Below are positions 44,985 through 55,100 of a stretch of DNA of 64,000 bases, one piece after another. The notes below the pieces were generated by a model. The model was not told the origin of the DNA, made no database searches, and was given only the letters and a program-made list of their open reading frames with translations. Origin of the DNA: Cytophagales bacterium (GTDB taxonomy: Bacteria; Bacteroidota; Bacteroidia; Cytophagales; UBA9547); assembly GCA_013297755.1 (NCBI GenBank), contig JAAFIH010000020.1, positions 1 to 64,000 of the forward strand, written 5' to 3'. Numbering within the stretch: the first letter of the stretch is position 1; every line of letters starts with the position of its first letter. The position numbers were made by a program, and so were the translations under genes.

Positions 44985-46545
44985 TCATAATAGTATCTAT
45001 AGTTTTAGGAGAAACGAATTTCCATCCATCTGATGTATTCACATAATTCATTTTGAATTCTTTACCATTAATTTCAACAACTTTTTCAATAATATCAATC
45101 ACGAAATTTTGCATGTAATCTGCATTTAGAATCATTAAAAGCCCATTATTATTTTCTAAAGTTTCATAAACTCTCTTGTTTGATTTCCTTGAATCTGGGT
45201 AAGCACTGTGTGAGTTTTCACTATCTTCCTCTATACCAAAGATATAAGAATTTAAAGCGTCATCTTCTGAAATGTAACTCGGTCTTGTAATATTGTTTTT
45301 CTTACTATCTAAACTATTCCTTGTTATCATCTGAGGATATCGACTAATAGCTGCTTTTGCAAGATATCTCCCTCCTGCAACAACTCCATCGCCAATATGT
45401 TCAACAAGTTTTGCTAAACGCTCCAAAGGTATAGTAATAGATTTCCTAGTAGATGATTTTGTTGTTTTCGTAACATCCCTAGAAGGTACTTTATCATGTT
45501 TCAAAGCAGTTTTATCACTTGGGCAAGTATTCCCCTGAGTTTTTTTACCTTTTTTTCCTCCTTTTCCAAACAAACCTAATTCATCTGTAAAATATATAGG
45601 GTTGTCGTTATTGGTTACATATGGACTTTGCCAAGGAAAAGAAATTGGGTCTACATTCCATCTTATTCCCGTTCTACTATCATATTCCCAAAAAGGAGCA
45701 GTATAATGCCCTTGAGCAATTTCGTCTACCTTTTCTTGGGTGTTGTACCCATATCTATAACTCCCACTCGTAAAACTTCTGCTTGGTATAGGTGCACCAA
45801 AGGCATAATAGTCGTTGGCGTTTTGGAGGTTGGCTGTGTAGTAGTCGGCTTTGCCATCAGAGTTGGTGTCTATTGGTTTTTTGTGGGCTGCCACTACTGC
45901 CATTACATTGCCTAGGTGGTTGGTTAGTTCGTAGCTTTTGTGGGCTGGTTTTTGGCTGTAGTCTATGGTGGTTTGTGTGCCTGTGGGTATGTTTAGCTGG
46001 TGGCTTAGTGTGCCTAGGCGGCTGCTGCCATAGAGGGTGTATTCTACGGTGGGCTTTATATTAGTGTTGGCTTCTCGGTGGTAAACGGCCATTACGTTGC
46101 CTGAGGCATCGCGGCTGTAGTAGTCGCAGGTGGGTTTGGTTGCATTTTTTGCGTATCCGCATTTGGATATGCGGTTGCCCATGGGGTCGTAGTTAAATTC
46201 TATTTTTGCTGGGTTGTGGTTAGAGGCAAAGTTTATGCTTTCTATTTTTCCGCTTAGGTTCCAGCTTATGCTGTTTATGCCTTCAGAAATGTCGCCAATG
46301 AGGTTTCCTATGCGGTCGTAGGTATATACATCGGCATCTAATTTTTGAGTTAATCTAAGTACATCTGATTGTTTATTGGGTGCTACATTGGCTATGGTTA
46401 CTTTTCGTAGTTTGTTGTTGGTAAGGTTGTCGGTGGCAGTGTTTTTTTTGGGGATAGCATCTAGTGCCAAAAAAAATCTTTGGGCATAGCAAAAGAGCGT
46501 TTTTGGGTTTCTAAAAATAAACAAGTAGTTTTCAAATATCCTCAT
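44965..46545 (-). CDS. Orphan RHS/YD-repeat C terminus with variable tip
   Basis: 526 aa, much shorter than a whole RHS protein. YD-type repeats (DVYTYDRIGNLIGDI, IEFNYDPMGNRISKCG) lead to the RHS core (YELTNHLGNVMAVV, YYAFGAPIPSRSF, YRYGYNTQEKVDEI, EYDSRTGIRWNVDPI). After NPIYFTDELGLFGKG comes a ~200-residue tip I do not recognise (ERLAKLVEHIGDGVVAGGRY; NADYMQNFVIDII). The first ~50 residues are not RHS-like, so the gene is 5'-truncated or an orphan module able to swap into a larger RHS gene. GC and codon use of the RHS core are richer than the tip. Overlaps the esterase-like gene. Confidence 0.75.
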   Translation of the reverse strand: MRIFENYLFIFRNPKTLFCYAQRFFLALDAIPKKNTATDNLTNNKLRKVTIANVAPNKQSDVLRLTQKLDADVYTYDRIGNLIGDISEGINSISWNLSGKIESINFASNHNPAKIEFNYDPMGNRISKCGYAKNATKPTCDYYSRDASGNVMAVYHREANTNIKPTVEYTLYGSSRLGTLSHQLNIPTGTQTTIDYSQKPAHKSYELTNHLGNVMAVVAAHKKPIDTNSDGKADYYTANLQNANDYYAFGAPIPSRSFTSGSYRYGYNTQEKVDEIAQGHYTAPFWEYDSRTGIRWNVDPISFPWQSPYVTNNDNPIYFTDELGLFGKGGKKGKKTQGNTCPSDKTALKHDKVPSRDVTKTTKSSTRKSITIPLERLAKLVEHIGDGVVAGGRYLAKAAISRYPQMITRNSLDSKKNNITRPSYISEDDALNSYIFGIEEDSENSHSAYPDSRKSNKRVYETLENNNGLLMILNADYMQNFVIDIIEKVVEINGKEFKMNYVNTSDGWKFVSPKTIDTIMNGGFFK

Positions 46546-46640
46546 TTATATAAAATGATTATGTAGCCAACTGCTATATAATTTCAAATGTATCATTTTT
46601 TCTGAACATTACCTAACAAGTTAATAATTTTGTGAGAGTT

Positions 46641-47663
46641 TCAAAAAATATTGACCTCAAACTCTATTTTTATGCCAAAGGTGAGGTATACTGATGCTTG
46701 AATTTCTAAAGCTAAATCTACTATTGCCTGACCAGTAGCTTGTCCATAATTTACTATGACTAAGGCTTGGTCTTTGTGTGCACCAACATTGTTTTTAATT
46801 AAACCTTTCCAGCCACATTGTTCTATAAGCCACCCTGCAGCAAGTTTTATATGTTGGTTGGGTAGAAGGTAGTGAGGCATTTTGGGGTATTTCTTTTCGA
46901 GAGATTCAAAAAAACTTACTTCTATTTCTGGGTTTTTAAAAAAAGAGCCACAGTTGCCAAGTACTTTTGGGTCAGGCAATTTGCTTTTTCTTATAGCTAT
47001 TACAGCATCGCTTACAGCCTTTACGCTTAGTTCTTTGTGGTTTGAGGCAGCCAGTTGGTCTTTGATGGCACCATAAGAAACATTGAAGACAGGTTTAAGC
47101 CACAATCTAAAAGTAACAGAAACGATGATAAATTTATTTTTTTGGCTATTTTTGAATATACTCTCTCTATATCCAAATTGACATTGATTGGTATCAAAAT
47201 TGAAAATCTTACCAGAACAGATTTCGAGGGCTTCTAAAGACTCAAAAACATCAACCAATTCTACGCCATAAGCACCTATATTTTGCATGGGTGCAGCCCC
47301 AACAGTGCCTGGTATAAGCGATAAATTCTCGACTCCACCCCAGCCATTTTCTATACAAAATAGCACAAAATTGTGCCAATACATGCCACTACCTGCTTTT
47401 ATTATTACATTTTCTTTGGTTTTGTTTATGATTTCTATTCCTTGAATAGCGTTTTTTACAACCAAACCCTCAATTTTTTTACTCACAAAAACTATGTTGC
47501 TACCACCCCCTATGACTAATTTAAAATGATTTTTAAATACATCAGATTGTACCAACAATACCATGTCCTCAGAAGTAAAAATTTCGATAAAAATTTGGGC
47601 TTCTACATCAAGTCCAAAGGTATTGTATGATTTTAAATTTACATTATATTGAAAATGCAGCAT
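46641..47663 (-). CDS. murB: UDP-N-acetylenolpyruvoylglucosamine reductase
   Basis: 340 aa FAD enzyme making UDP-N-acetylmuramate for peptidoglycan, using NADPH. FAD site GGGSNIVF (about 51-58) and IPGTVGAAPMQNIGAYG (about 117-133); active-site FGYRESIFK and GNCGSFFKNP with the serine proton donor. The Y-loop (type I MurB) is retained as in E. coli. Stand-alone, not in a mur cluster. Confidence 0.95.
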   Translation of the reverse strand: MLHFQYNVNLKSYNTFGLDVEAQIFIEIFTSEDMVLLVQSDVFKNHFKLVIGGGSNIVFVSKKIEGLVVKNAIQGIEIINKTKENVIIKAGSGMYWHNFVLFCIENGWGGVENLSLIPGTVGAAPMQNIGAYGVELVDVFESLEALEICSGKIFNFDTNQCQFGYRESIFKNSQKNKFIIVSVTFRLWLKPVFNVSYGAIKDQLAASNHKELSVKAVSDAVIAIRKSKLPDPKVLGNCGSFFKNPEIEVSFFESLEKKYPKMPHYLLPNQHIKLAAGWLIEQCGWKGLIKNNVGAHKDQALVIVNYGQATGQAIVDLALEIQASVYLTFGIKIEFEVNIF

Positions 47664-47914
47664 ATTTTTTGATTTTATGCAAAAGTAATTTAAAAAATAA
47701 TAAAAATGGCTTTTTTGATAGATTAAAGCAATTTTACTGGGTTATCAAATATTGTTTTTAAAGTATAAAATCGATATTTGTTTAAAAAAATATCAATATT
47801 TTCGTTTAAAATTCAACAAAATGGTACATCAAAAGTATATTTTAAAACAATTTGATGCACTTAATGTTAGAACAATATTATCAACAATACCACCTCCTTA
47901 AAGTAAGACTATTT

Positions 47915-48796
47915 ATGAGCAGTTATAGTATCAAAGACTTAGAAATTCTTACTGGCGTCAAAGCTCATACGCTTCGTATATGGGAACAAAGATATAATCT
48001 GATAGCCCCACAACGAACGGATACCAATATCAGGCAATATACAAGCGATGACTTAAAATTGCTATTAAATGTATCGTTACTCAACGATAATGGATTCAAA
48101 ATCTCAAAAATAGCTTCTTTGCCTAGCGATATTATCAAGCAAGAAGTTTTAAATATAAGCGAAAAAAATACTGCTTTTGATAATCAAATACAGCTTCTTA
48201 CACTATCTATGATAGATGTAGACGAAGCCAGATTTGATCAAATAATGCAAAGAAATATTACAAAGTTGGGCCTCGAAAAAACAATGATACATATTGTTTT
48301 CCCTTTTTTTGTTAAAATTGGGGTCATGTGGCAAACGGATACCATCAGTGCATCTCAAGAGCATTTTATTACCAATTTGCTCAAACAAAAAATATTTGTT
48401 GCCATAGATTCTCAAAACGATATTCCTTTAGCCAATGCATCTAAGTTTTTGTTGTTTTTGGCCGATGGCGAATTACACGAGTTAAGTTTGCTTTTTACAA
48501 ATTACATCATTAAATCTAGGCTTCACAAAACGATTTATTTGGGTCAGTCGTTGCCTCTAGAAGACTTAAATGTGATTTATAAAAAACAAAAACCACAATT
48601 TATAGTAACTGTACTTACTGTTACACCCAAAGAATGTAGTGTGCAAGAGTATGTACTTATGTTGGGTAGCAAATTTCCCGAAAGCACCATTTTGATTTCT
48701 GGGTCGCAAGTCGTAGGACAGGATTTAAAAATAACTTCTAACACCATCATTTTAAACAAAATCGATGATTTGATAGATTTATTAGAAGAGCTTTAG
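47915..48796 (+). CDS. MerR-family regulator with B12-binding-like domain
   Basis: 293 aa from the ATG at 47915, which opens directly on the MerR fold (SSYSIKDLEILTGVKAHTLR, IWEQRYN, RQYTSDDLKLL); a longer frame from 47852 adds 21 unrelated residues. The C terminus resembles CarH/LitR: a helical bundle with W-x(9)-EH (MWQTDTISASQEHF) and a Rossmann-like domain with E-x-H (GELHELSLLF), where the histidine could be the cobalamin ligand, though the usual following glycine is serine. CarH proteins are light sensors repressing carotenoid genes. Here no such gene is adjacent. A -7-like TATTTTCG lies at 47797-47804. Confidence 0.85.
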   Translation: MSSYSIKDLEILTGVKAHTLRIWEQRYNLIAPQRTDTNIRQYTSDDLKLLLNVSLLNDNGFKISKIASLPSDIIKQEVLNISEKNTAFDNQIQLLTLSMIDVDEARFDQIMQRNITKLGLEKTMIHIVFPFFVKIGVMWQTDTISASQEHFITNLLKQKIFVAIDSQNDIPLANASKFLLFLADGELHELSLLFTNYIIKSRLHKTIYLGQSLPLEDLNVIYKKQKPQFIVTVLTVTPKECSVQEYVLMLGSKFPESTILISGSQVVGQDLKITSNTIILNKIDDLIDLLEEL

Positions 48797-49609
48797 TTGC
48801 TTTTCTATCTCAAAAATACCCTTTAAAGCACTAATTTTGCTCATTTATATCTGATGTAAAACTAGTTTGATTGCTACAAAGTATTTTCAAGTAGCAGTGT
48901 ATAGCTTACTAAATTATCGCTTTTTATACATTTGAAATCTCCAAAATTTGGCTTTCTTTTAAAATTAGTTTTGAAAACTAAATCAATATAACATTGTGTT
49001 TTAATAAATTATTGCCAAATTCATTCATAAGCAATGTCCAGGGCAAACGCATTTAAAAATATTTTAATTTATAATAATAGAATATTACTTTAAAAATATT
49101 ATCTCAAGAAATATTAGTATCAAAAGCCCCTCCCTTTTGGATTCTGTGGCATCGTAACAGAAATTGGGTTGGGGTGGGGCTTAAAAAAAGAGTTTTAATT
49201 TTAAAATAATCTTAAATGCGTTTGCCCTGAGCAATGTCGTTTACTTATATCAAACCAAAAAATTAAGATTACATTCCTATAATTTTTCTCCCAATAGCAT
49301 TAAAAAGGTAAATTTTATTTTGAATTTGTAAAATTCTTTAAAATACTATATTGTTAAAAATTCAAGCATTATTTTTATACTTTTAATATAGAATTGCATG
49401 AGTACAAATTATTACCTATAAAATTCATAAAACATTGATAATCAGCAGTTGGTGGCGTTTAAGGGAAGCCTACTTTAAAATATTAATTTTGAAATAACTT
49501 TTTTGTATAAAATTAGGGTCATTAAAATGTTGAATCAATTATTTTGTAGATTTACTTATTGTTCAACAACAATAGTACTGTTTTTTCGTAATTGTTACAA
49601 TAATTTCAA
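48797..49609. other. Long gene-free region containing a MITE
   Basis: 813 bp without a protein or RNA gene. The only structure recognised is the inverted-repeat element at 49039-49229. On both sides are A/T-rich stretches. Confidence 0.6.
49039..49229. mobile_element. MITE, 191 bp, 18-bp terminal inverted repeats, 9-bp target duplication
   Basis: Left end CAGGGCAAACGCATTTAA and right end TTAAATGCGTTTGCCCTG are perfect inverted repeats. They are flanked by the direct repeat AGCAATGTC (49030-49038 and 49230-49238). Inside is a second hairpin, AAGCCCCTCCC against GGGGTGGGGCTT. No transposase is encoded; a full-length IS elsewhere must supply it. Confidence 0.85.
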
Positions 49610-51913
49610 ATGACCTATTTAGCAAAAATCATTTATATTTTTTTTACATTCTTGTTTTCATATAACTCCATATATGCTCAAAACTATGTATATTCAACCA
49701 CAAATTCGATTAATGTAAGTATAGCTGGCGTGGGCTTGGCCAACCCTTTTACAGGTGGAATAAACAATGCTCAGGCATATAAACTAGAACTTGATGGACA
49801 GTCTGGCGAAGATTTAATATTATTTGATAAATATACCAATAGAGTTTTTACTTATATTTTTAATGGAAATGAGTATATTTATTCTCCAAAATTTGAATAT
49901 TTATTACCCACAGTTACTAATTGGCTCACCATTATAGATTACAATGGCGATGGCAAAAAAGATATTTTTACAAGTGCAGGCGATGAAAGCTTTGTAAGTT
50001 TTGTCAAAGTGTATAAAAATATTTCTACTACAAATAGCATTACAGGATTTGAAAAAGTAACATCCAAACTAGAAGCTACTACTCGAATTGGCAGTACAGA
50101 AATATATGTATCAAATTCTGAAATACCAGCTGTTTTAGATCTCGACAACGACACAGACATAGATATAGTGGTTTATGATGCCAGTGGTGGTGCCAGCTCG
50201 CTTAGTTTTTATCGAAACAGAAGCATAGAAGATGGTACAGTACTAGGACTTAATTTTGAAAAATATACTTCATGTTGGGGTAAATTTTCTATTGGTTCTA
50301 ATTGTAATAATCTTACTACTACCATTACTAATTGCAAAGGTTTCTCTGGCACTACAGATGCCTTACGAATGATGCACAATGGCTCTTCTGTTGCTATCGT
50401 AGACCTCAATGGTGATGGTATAAAAGATGTGCTTTTGGGTGATACTAGCTGCCCATACTTGTATTTAATTACCAATAGTGGCACAAACTTAGATGCCATT
50501 TCAGATGCCACAGAAACAAATTATCCACCATCAAACCCAGTAACTGTAACCTCACAACCTATGGTTTCGATGGTTGATCTAGACAACGACAACAAGGTAG
50601 ATATGATTGTAAGTGGTGTTTCGGCTCCATTTGAAACCAATTTTGCCAATAAAACATCTACATTACAATATTTTAGAAACATAAGCAATACGACCATTCC
50701 TGCATTTGGGGCTGGCACTACAGATTTTTTTGCCAACAACTCAAGCATAGATTTTGGGTTTGATTCTTACCCAGATTTTTTCGATATGGATGCCGATGGC
50801 GATATGGATATAATGGTGGGTTACAGAGAAACCAATGCCAGCAGCAATGCTGTTGGCCTTAAACTGTTTGAAAACATAGGCAATGCCACTGTACCTGCTT
50901 TCAATCTCATAGATACCGATTATTTAGGCTTGTCTACTTTGCTTGGCTTAACCATGATTAAGCCACGTTTTGCTGATATAAACAACGATGGAGCCATAGA
51001 TTTGTACTTTTTGTGCCGAGAAACAAGCAATGCCTACAATATACGATATGTTCTCAATAGTGCCTCTGCATCTCAACCTGTACTTTTTGTGCCAAGAGAT
51101 GTTGTAAGGCTCAATACTACTACCATATCATTTGGCGAAAACTCAAATATTTTTTTGTATGATTTAAACGATGATAACTTACTCGACTTGCTAGTTTGCA
51201 AAAGCGATCAAGGGGTACTCAATTATTACCATAACAGTGGCACTACTTCAATTCCAAAATTTGAGCGTGCCAACAACACCTTAGGAAACATGATTTATGA
51301 CCAAAATAGATTTGGCAATATTATTACTATTGGCAAACTGACATCCAATAGTGCCACCACATCGCTCCTTTGGGTTGATAATAGAGGCAAAATATTTATA
51401 TATCCCAATTTTATGAACGAAAAAACAAATTTTATTACCATAGATAGCATATCTATTGCAGAACAAATTGGTAAAAAGCATCTTGGCGCCAACACAGTAC
51501 CTACCCTAGCCGACCTCAATGCAGATGGCAAAACTGATATATTGCTGGGTGGTCGTGGGGGTGGTTTACGTATTTTTATGAATAATTATTCTAAACCTAC
51601 CTCTACTATTCCTTCGCCTATTATTATACCAGAGCCCACTGTTACTTCAAATATTGTGGGTACAAACAACAAAAATCAGATACAAATCTATCCCAATCCT
51701 ACCCAAGGTGCTATTTATTGGAATAATTATGAAGAGGATTTTAATCAAATAGAAATTATGGATATGCAAGGAGTTTGGAAAGAAAAATCGGTTTTATTGC
51801 CAGAACACAACCACTCTTATTATACACAAAATCTGACGAATGGTATATATATCATCAAACTATCAACACCAAAATCTACCTATTATACAAAAGTTCATTT
51901 TATCAAAAAATAA
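49610..51913 (+). CDS. FG-GAP/VCBS repeat surface protein with T9SS type A sorting domain
   Basis: 767 aa. A signal peptide (TFLFSYNSIYAQ, residues to about 25) is followed by at least eight FG-GAP/VCBS-like repeats with the calcium-loop form D-x-D-x-D-G (DYNGDGKKDIF, DLDNDTDIDIVVYD, DLNGDGIKDVLLGD, DMDADGDMDIMVGY), implying a beta-propeller. The last ~75 residues (IQIYPNPTQGAIYWN, LTNGIYIIKLS) are the T9SS type A sorting signal. It is exported across the outer membrane and probably surface-bound or released; ligand unknown. Confidence 0.9.
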   Translation: MTYLAKIIYIFFTFLFSYNSIYAQNYVYSTTNSINVSIAGVGLANPFTGGINNAQAYKLELDGQSGEDLILFDKYTNRVFTYIFNGNEYIYSPKFEYLLPTVTNWLTIIDYNGDGKKDIFTSAGDESFVSFVKVYKNISTTNSITGFEKVTSKLEATTRIGSTEIYVSNSEIPAVLDLDNDTDIDIVVYDASGGASSLSFYRNRSIEDGTVLGLNFEKYTSCWGKFSIGSNCNNLTTTITNCKGFSGTTDALRMMHNGSSVAIVDLNGDGIKDVLLGDTSCPYLYLITNSGTNLDAISDATETNYPPSNPVTVTSQPMVSMVDLDNDNKVDMIVSGVSAPFETNFANKTSTLQYFRNISNTTIPAFGAGTTDFFANNSSIDFGFDSYPDFFDMDADGDMDIMVGYRETNASSNAVGLKLFENIGNATVPAFNLIDTDYLGLSTLLGLTMIKPRFADINNDGAIDLYFLCRETSNAYNIRYVLNSASASQPVLFVPRDVVRLNTTTISFGENSNIFLYDLNDDNLLDLLVCKSDQGVLNYYHNSGTTSIPKFERANNTLGNMIYDQNRFGNIITIGKLTSNSATTSLLWVDNRGKIFIYPNFMNEKTNFITIDSISIAEQIGKKHLGANTVPTLADLNADGKTDILLGGRGGGLRIFMNNYSKPTSTIPSPIIIPEPTVTSNIVGTNNKNQIQIYPNPTQGAIYWNNYEEDFNQIEIMDMQGVWKEKSVLLPEHNHSYYTQNLTNGIYIIKLSTPKSTYYTKVHFIKK

Positions 51914-52053
51914 GAAAAAAGCCAATTAATATATGATTTAGACCCTAAATTATAAGTAAAAACAAATTTTTATTTGCTTTTATTATATCTATTCATTTAT
52001 AATTATACATATTATGTTTTTGTTAATATGGCTTAAATATAAAAATAATTAAT

Positions 52054-52061
52054 TAAATTTG
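52054..52061 (+). promoter_or_regulatory. -7 box of the debranching enzyme
   Basis: TAAATTTG, exact TAnnTTTG, 57 bp before the ATG. No TTG at the usual spacing. Confidence 0.4.
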
Positions 52062-52118
52062 CACAAAAATACATTATTATACAATACTAAAAATAAAAAA
52101 TATTACTTCATTTAAAAT

Positions 52119-54071
52119 ATGCCAATTTCAATCCATAAAAATATATTACAAAATCAATATCAATCTACAGAGCTAGAGTGGCTCGAGACCAATGGCTTGG
52201 GCGGTTGGGCTATGGGCACGCTATCTGGTGTGCATACACGTAGGTACCATGGCTTGTTGTGTGCCTCTATGAAACCCCCAGTAGAGCGTTTTTTGCTTCT
52301 AAATAAATTGGCAGAAACTATTTGCAACAAAGATGGCAATTTTGAGCTTGATGCCAACAATTTTAATGGCGTAATAACCCCACAAGGGTTTTTGTATCTC
52401 GAGGGCTTCGAGCAAGATTTATACCCTGTTTTTACATATAAAATTGGCGAAACTGTCCTAAAAAAATCAATTTTGATGGTGTATGGCGAAAATACAACCA
52501 TAGTGAGATACGAAGTGCTAGAGGCTGCCCACGATTTTGTGCTTAAACTAAAACCCTTTATTGCTTTCAAAGATTATCATTGGCATAGCAAATGCAACGA
52601 CAATATCAGTTGGGGTTATAATTTTGTAGAAAATACCCTCAAATTGAAGCCATATAGCAATATGACTGATTTATACATAACTGTACCACAATCTGAATTT
52701 CATTATTCGCCAGATTGGTATTATAATTTTTTGTATAAAATAGAACACGAACGTGGCCAAGATTTTATGGAAGACTTGTTTATATATGGCGAGTTTACTA
52801 CAAAAATGAAAAAAGGCCAAACGCTAGATATACTTATCTCGACAGAGCCAACAGCAGGGCGAGATGCCAAAAAACTATTTGAGGCTCAAGTAAAACGTAA
52901 AAAAGAATTGTTGAAGCCCTTTGCCAAGGCCGATTTGTTTGGCAAAAGTTTGGCTTTGGCTGCCGATTCTTTTATTGTACAAAGGGAAGGAAATCTCAAA
53001 ACTATCATTGCAGGTTACCCATGGTTTGCCGATTGGGGGCGTGATACCATGATTTCTTTGCCTGGCCTGTGCCTCACCACAAAACGATTTGACGATGCCA
53101 AAAAAATATTGCAGGCTTTTGCCCATGTTGTCAATCAGGGAATGATACCAAATAGGTTTCCTGATGTTGGCGAAATGCCCGAATACAACACTGTAGATGC
53201 TACTTTATGGTATTTTCATGCCATTAGCGAATACCTGAAAGCCAGTAAAGATACTACTTTTGTGTTTCAAAATTTGTATCCAGTTTTGTCCGAAATTATA
53301 GAATGGCACATCAAAGGCACCAGATATGGCATAAAAGTAGAAAAAGATGGATTGCTTTCGGCTGGTGAACCAGGCACCCAACTCACTTGGATGGATGCCA
53401 AAGTTGGAGACTGGGTGGTAACCCCACGCCAAGGCAAGGCTGTAGAGATAAACGCCCTTTGGTACAATGCCTTGTGTGTAATGCAAGATTTGGCACATCA
53501 ACAAAACCTCGACAAAGAGGCTGATAAGTATCAAAAAATGGCTCTAACCACCAAAAAATCGTTTTTAGCTCAGTTTACTAACGAGCGTGGCACTTTATAT
53601 GATGTAGTAGAAGGCACAAGCAAAGATTCCTCTATACGTCCAAATATGGCTTTTGCAGTAAGTTTACCATATTCTATGCTCGAAAAAGCACAAGCCACCA
53701 AAGTACTTCAAGAAATAGAACTGCACTTGCTAACCCCTCGTGGGCTCAGAAGCATATCGCCACAAGACAGCCAATATATACCTTACTATCAAGGGGCACA
53801 ACTACAACGTGATGGCAGCTACCATCAAGGCACTGTGTGGTCGTGGCCAGTGGGTGCATATTTAGAAGGATTGCTCAATATAGAAGGCAAAAAAGCATTT
53901 CCAAAAGTAATAGAAATATTACATTCGTTTGAAACCCACCTTACAGAGGCAGGCATAGGCACTGTTTCAGAAATATTTGATGGCAATGCCCCACATCTGG
54001 CCAAAGGCTGTATGGCCCAAGCCTGGGGAGTAGCAGAGTGGCTTAGAATTTGGCAAAAAGTGAATGGATAA
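52119..54071 (+). CDS. Glycogen debranching enzyme (amylo-alpha-1,6-glucosidase type)
   Basis: 650 aa. N-terminal GDE_N domain (EWLETNGLGGWAMGTLSGVH, TRRYHGLL) and C-terminal (alpha/alpha)6-barrel from about 280 with the conserved WFADWGRDTMISLPGL, GEPGTQLTWMDAK and RPNMAFAVSLPYS. This is the archaeal/bacterial form lacking the transferase half of eukaryotic debranching enzymes. Removes alpha-1,6 branches from glycogen or imported glucans. No other glycogen gene adjoins it. Confidence 0.9.
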   Translation: MPISIHKNILQNQYQSTELEWLETNGLGGWAMGTLSGVHTRRYHGLLCASMKPPVERFLLLNKLAETICNKDGNFELDANNFNGVITPQGFLYLEGFEQDLYPVFTYKIGETVLKKSILMVYGENTTIVRYEVLEAAHDFVLKLKPFIAFKDYHWHSKCNDNISWGYNFVENTLKLKPYSNMTDLYITVPQSEFHYSPDWYYNFLYKIEHERGQDFMEDLFIYGEFTTKMKKGQTLDILISTEPTAGRDAKKLFEAQVKRKKELLKPFAKADLFGKSLALAADSFIVQREGNLKTIIAGYPWFADWGRDTMISLPGLCLTTKRFDDAKKILQAFAHVVNQGMIPNRFPDVGEMPEYNTVDATLWYFHAISEYLKASKDTTFVFQNLYPVLSEIIEWHIKGTRYGIKVEKDGLLSAGEPGTQLTWMDAKVGDWVVTPRQGKAVEINALWYNALCVMQDLAHQQNLDKEADKYQKMALTTKKSFLAQFTNERGTLYDVVEGTSKDSSIRPNMAFAVSLPYSMLEKAQATKVLQEIELHLLTPRGLRSISPQDSQYIPYYQGAQLQRDGSYHQGTVWSWPVGAYLEGLLNIEGKKAFPKVIEILHSFETHLTEAGIGTVSEIFDGNAPHLAKGCMAQAWGVAEWLRIWQKVNG

Positions 54072-54190
54072 TATCTTATAAAACTTAGAATTATCTTTTG
54101 TTTGTTTTCTAAAAGTTTAAACTCTAATATATAATATTTCTTTATACAAACTATCTTTTTGTAATAAAGATAAATAAGCATACAAGACAA

Positions 54191-54220
54191 TGTAGGGACA
54201 AGGCAAGCCCTGTCCCTACA
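54191..54220. repeat. Palindromic repeat between convergent genes
   Basis: TGTAGGGACAAGGC pairs with GCCCTGTCCCTACA (one mismatch). Related to the perfect dyad at 43059-43086; may act as a shared terminator for the genes at 52119 and 54298. Confidence 0.7.
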
Positions 54221-54297
54221 TTTTCCCTTCAAAAGATTAATTGGCTGTGCTAACAATTACAATTGCTTTACTGTTCATCTGTATCAGAGTATTTTTT

Positions 54298-54828
54298 CTA
54301 TAAGCTCTCAGATTGTTCAATAATTTTTTTACTCACATCAATAGCTGTTTTTTTATCATTATAAAAACAGTGTTTCTGCTTTTCATAGATATTCATTTCA
54401 ATATTAAATTTTCTAAACCATTCTTCAGATGGCTTATATTTGTCATTTTCTCCATAAAATAAATTTATAGAACACTTTGGTTTTTTTTCTTCAAATCTCA
54501 ATCTTGTGGCAGATATTGCAGATAAATGTCCAACTTTGAGACCATCAACTGTCGCTTTCCAAGCTATAAGGCCACCAATACTAAAACCAAGTAAATCAAT
54601 TTTTCCTTTTTCTTTGTCAAGCAAAGCCTTTACAGCTCTTTCTATTCCACCATTAATAAATTGAAAGTGAATTTTTTCTTCTGATAAATCATACAAATCA
54701 ATTTCTGCCAGCTCGCAACAATCATAAAAACAAATGTCAAAATGCTTCTTTAAAATTTTTTCATATTCAACAAACCAATTTGATTTGCCTTTACCCCACA
54801 AGTCTGATAGTACAATAAGTCTTTTCAT
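54298..54828 (-). CDS. Small alpha/beta-hydrolase-like protein
   Basis: 176 aa. Nucleophile elbow GFSIGG (about 81-86), an aspartate in FYGENDKYKP and a histidine in KQKHCFYND give a plausible Ser-Asp-His triad. The N terminus (RLIVLSDLWGKGKSNWF) is an alpha/beta hydrolase first strand and loop. Short for the fold, with a reduced lid. Cytoplasmic; substrate unknown. Confidence 0.7.
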   Translation of the reverse strand: MKRLIVLSDLWGKGKSNWFVEYEKILKKHFDICFYDCCELAEIDLYDLSEEKIHFQFINGGIERAVKALLDKEKGKIDLLGFSIGGLIAWKATVDGLKVGHLSAISATRLRFEEKKPKCSINLFYGENDKYKPSEEWFRKFNIEMNIYEKQKHCFYNDKKTAIDVSKKIIEQSESL

Positions 54829-55100
54829 TACAAATTTTTAAACTGATTTTTAGGTATCGAATATACCAACTTTATTTATTGAAATCTAGCTTTCTACAAT
54901 AATACTGCATTGTAATATTATTTATGTATAGTTGTAATATCAAAATAATTTTGTATAAAATTACGAATACTTGAAATTAAAACCCAAAAATTTTATTTAT
55001 TTTTTAAAACATAATTGTATTTTTAAGTATATATTTTTATTTTTATCAAAAATATTTAAAAGTGTGTTTAAAAACATACTACATTTTCAAAAAAATATAC

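Noticed and set aside
54102-54256. ORF on the minus strand at the end of the debranching enzyme gene
   Set aside because: Its N-terminal part is a translation of the palindromic repeat and the rest is antisense to the enzyme gene.
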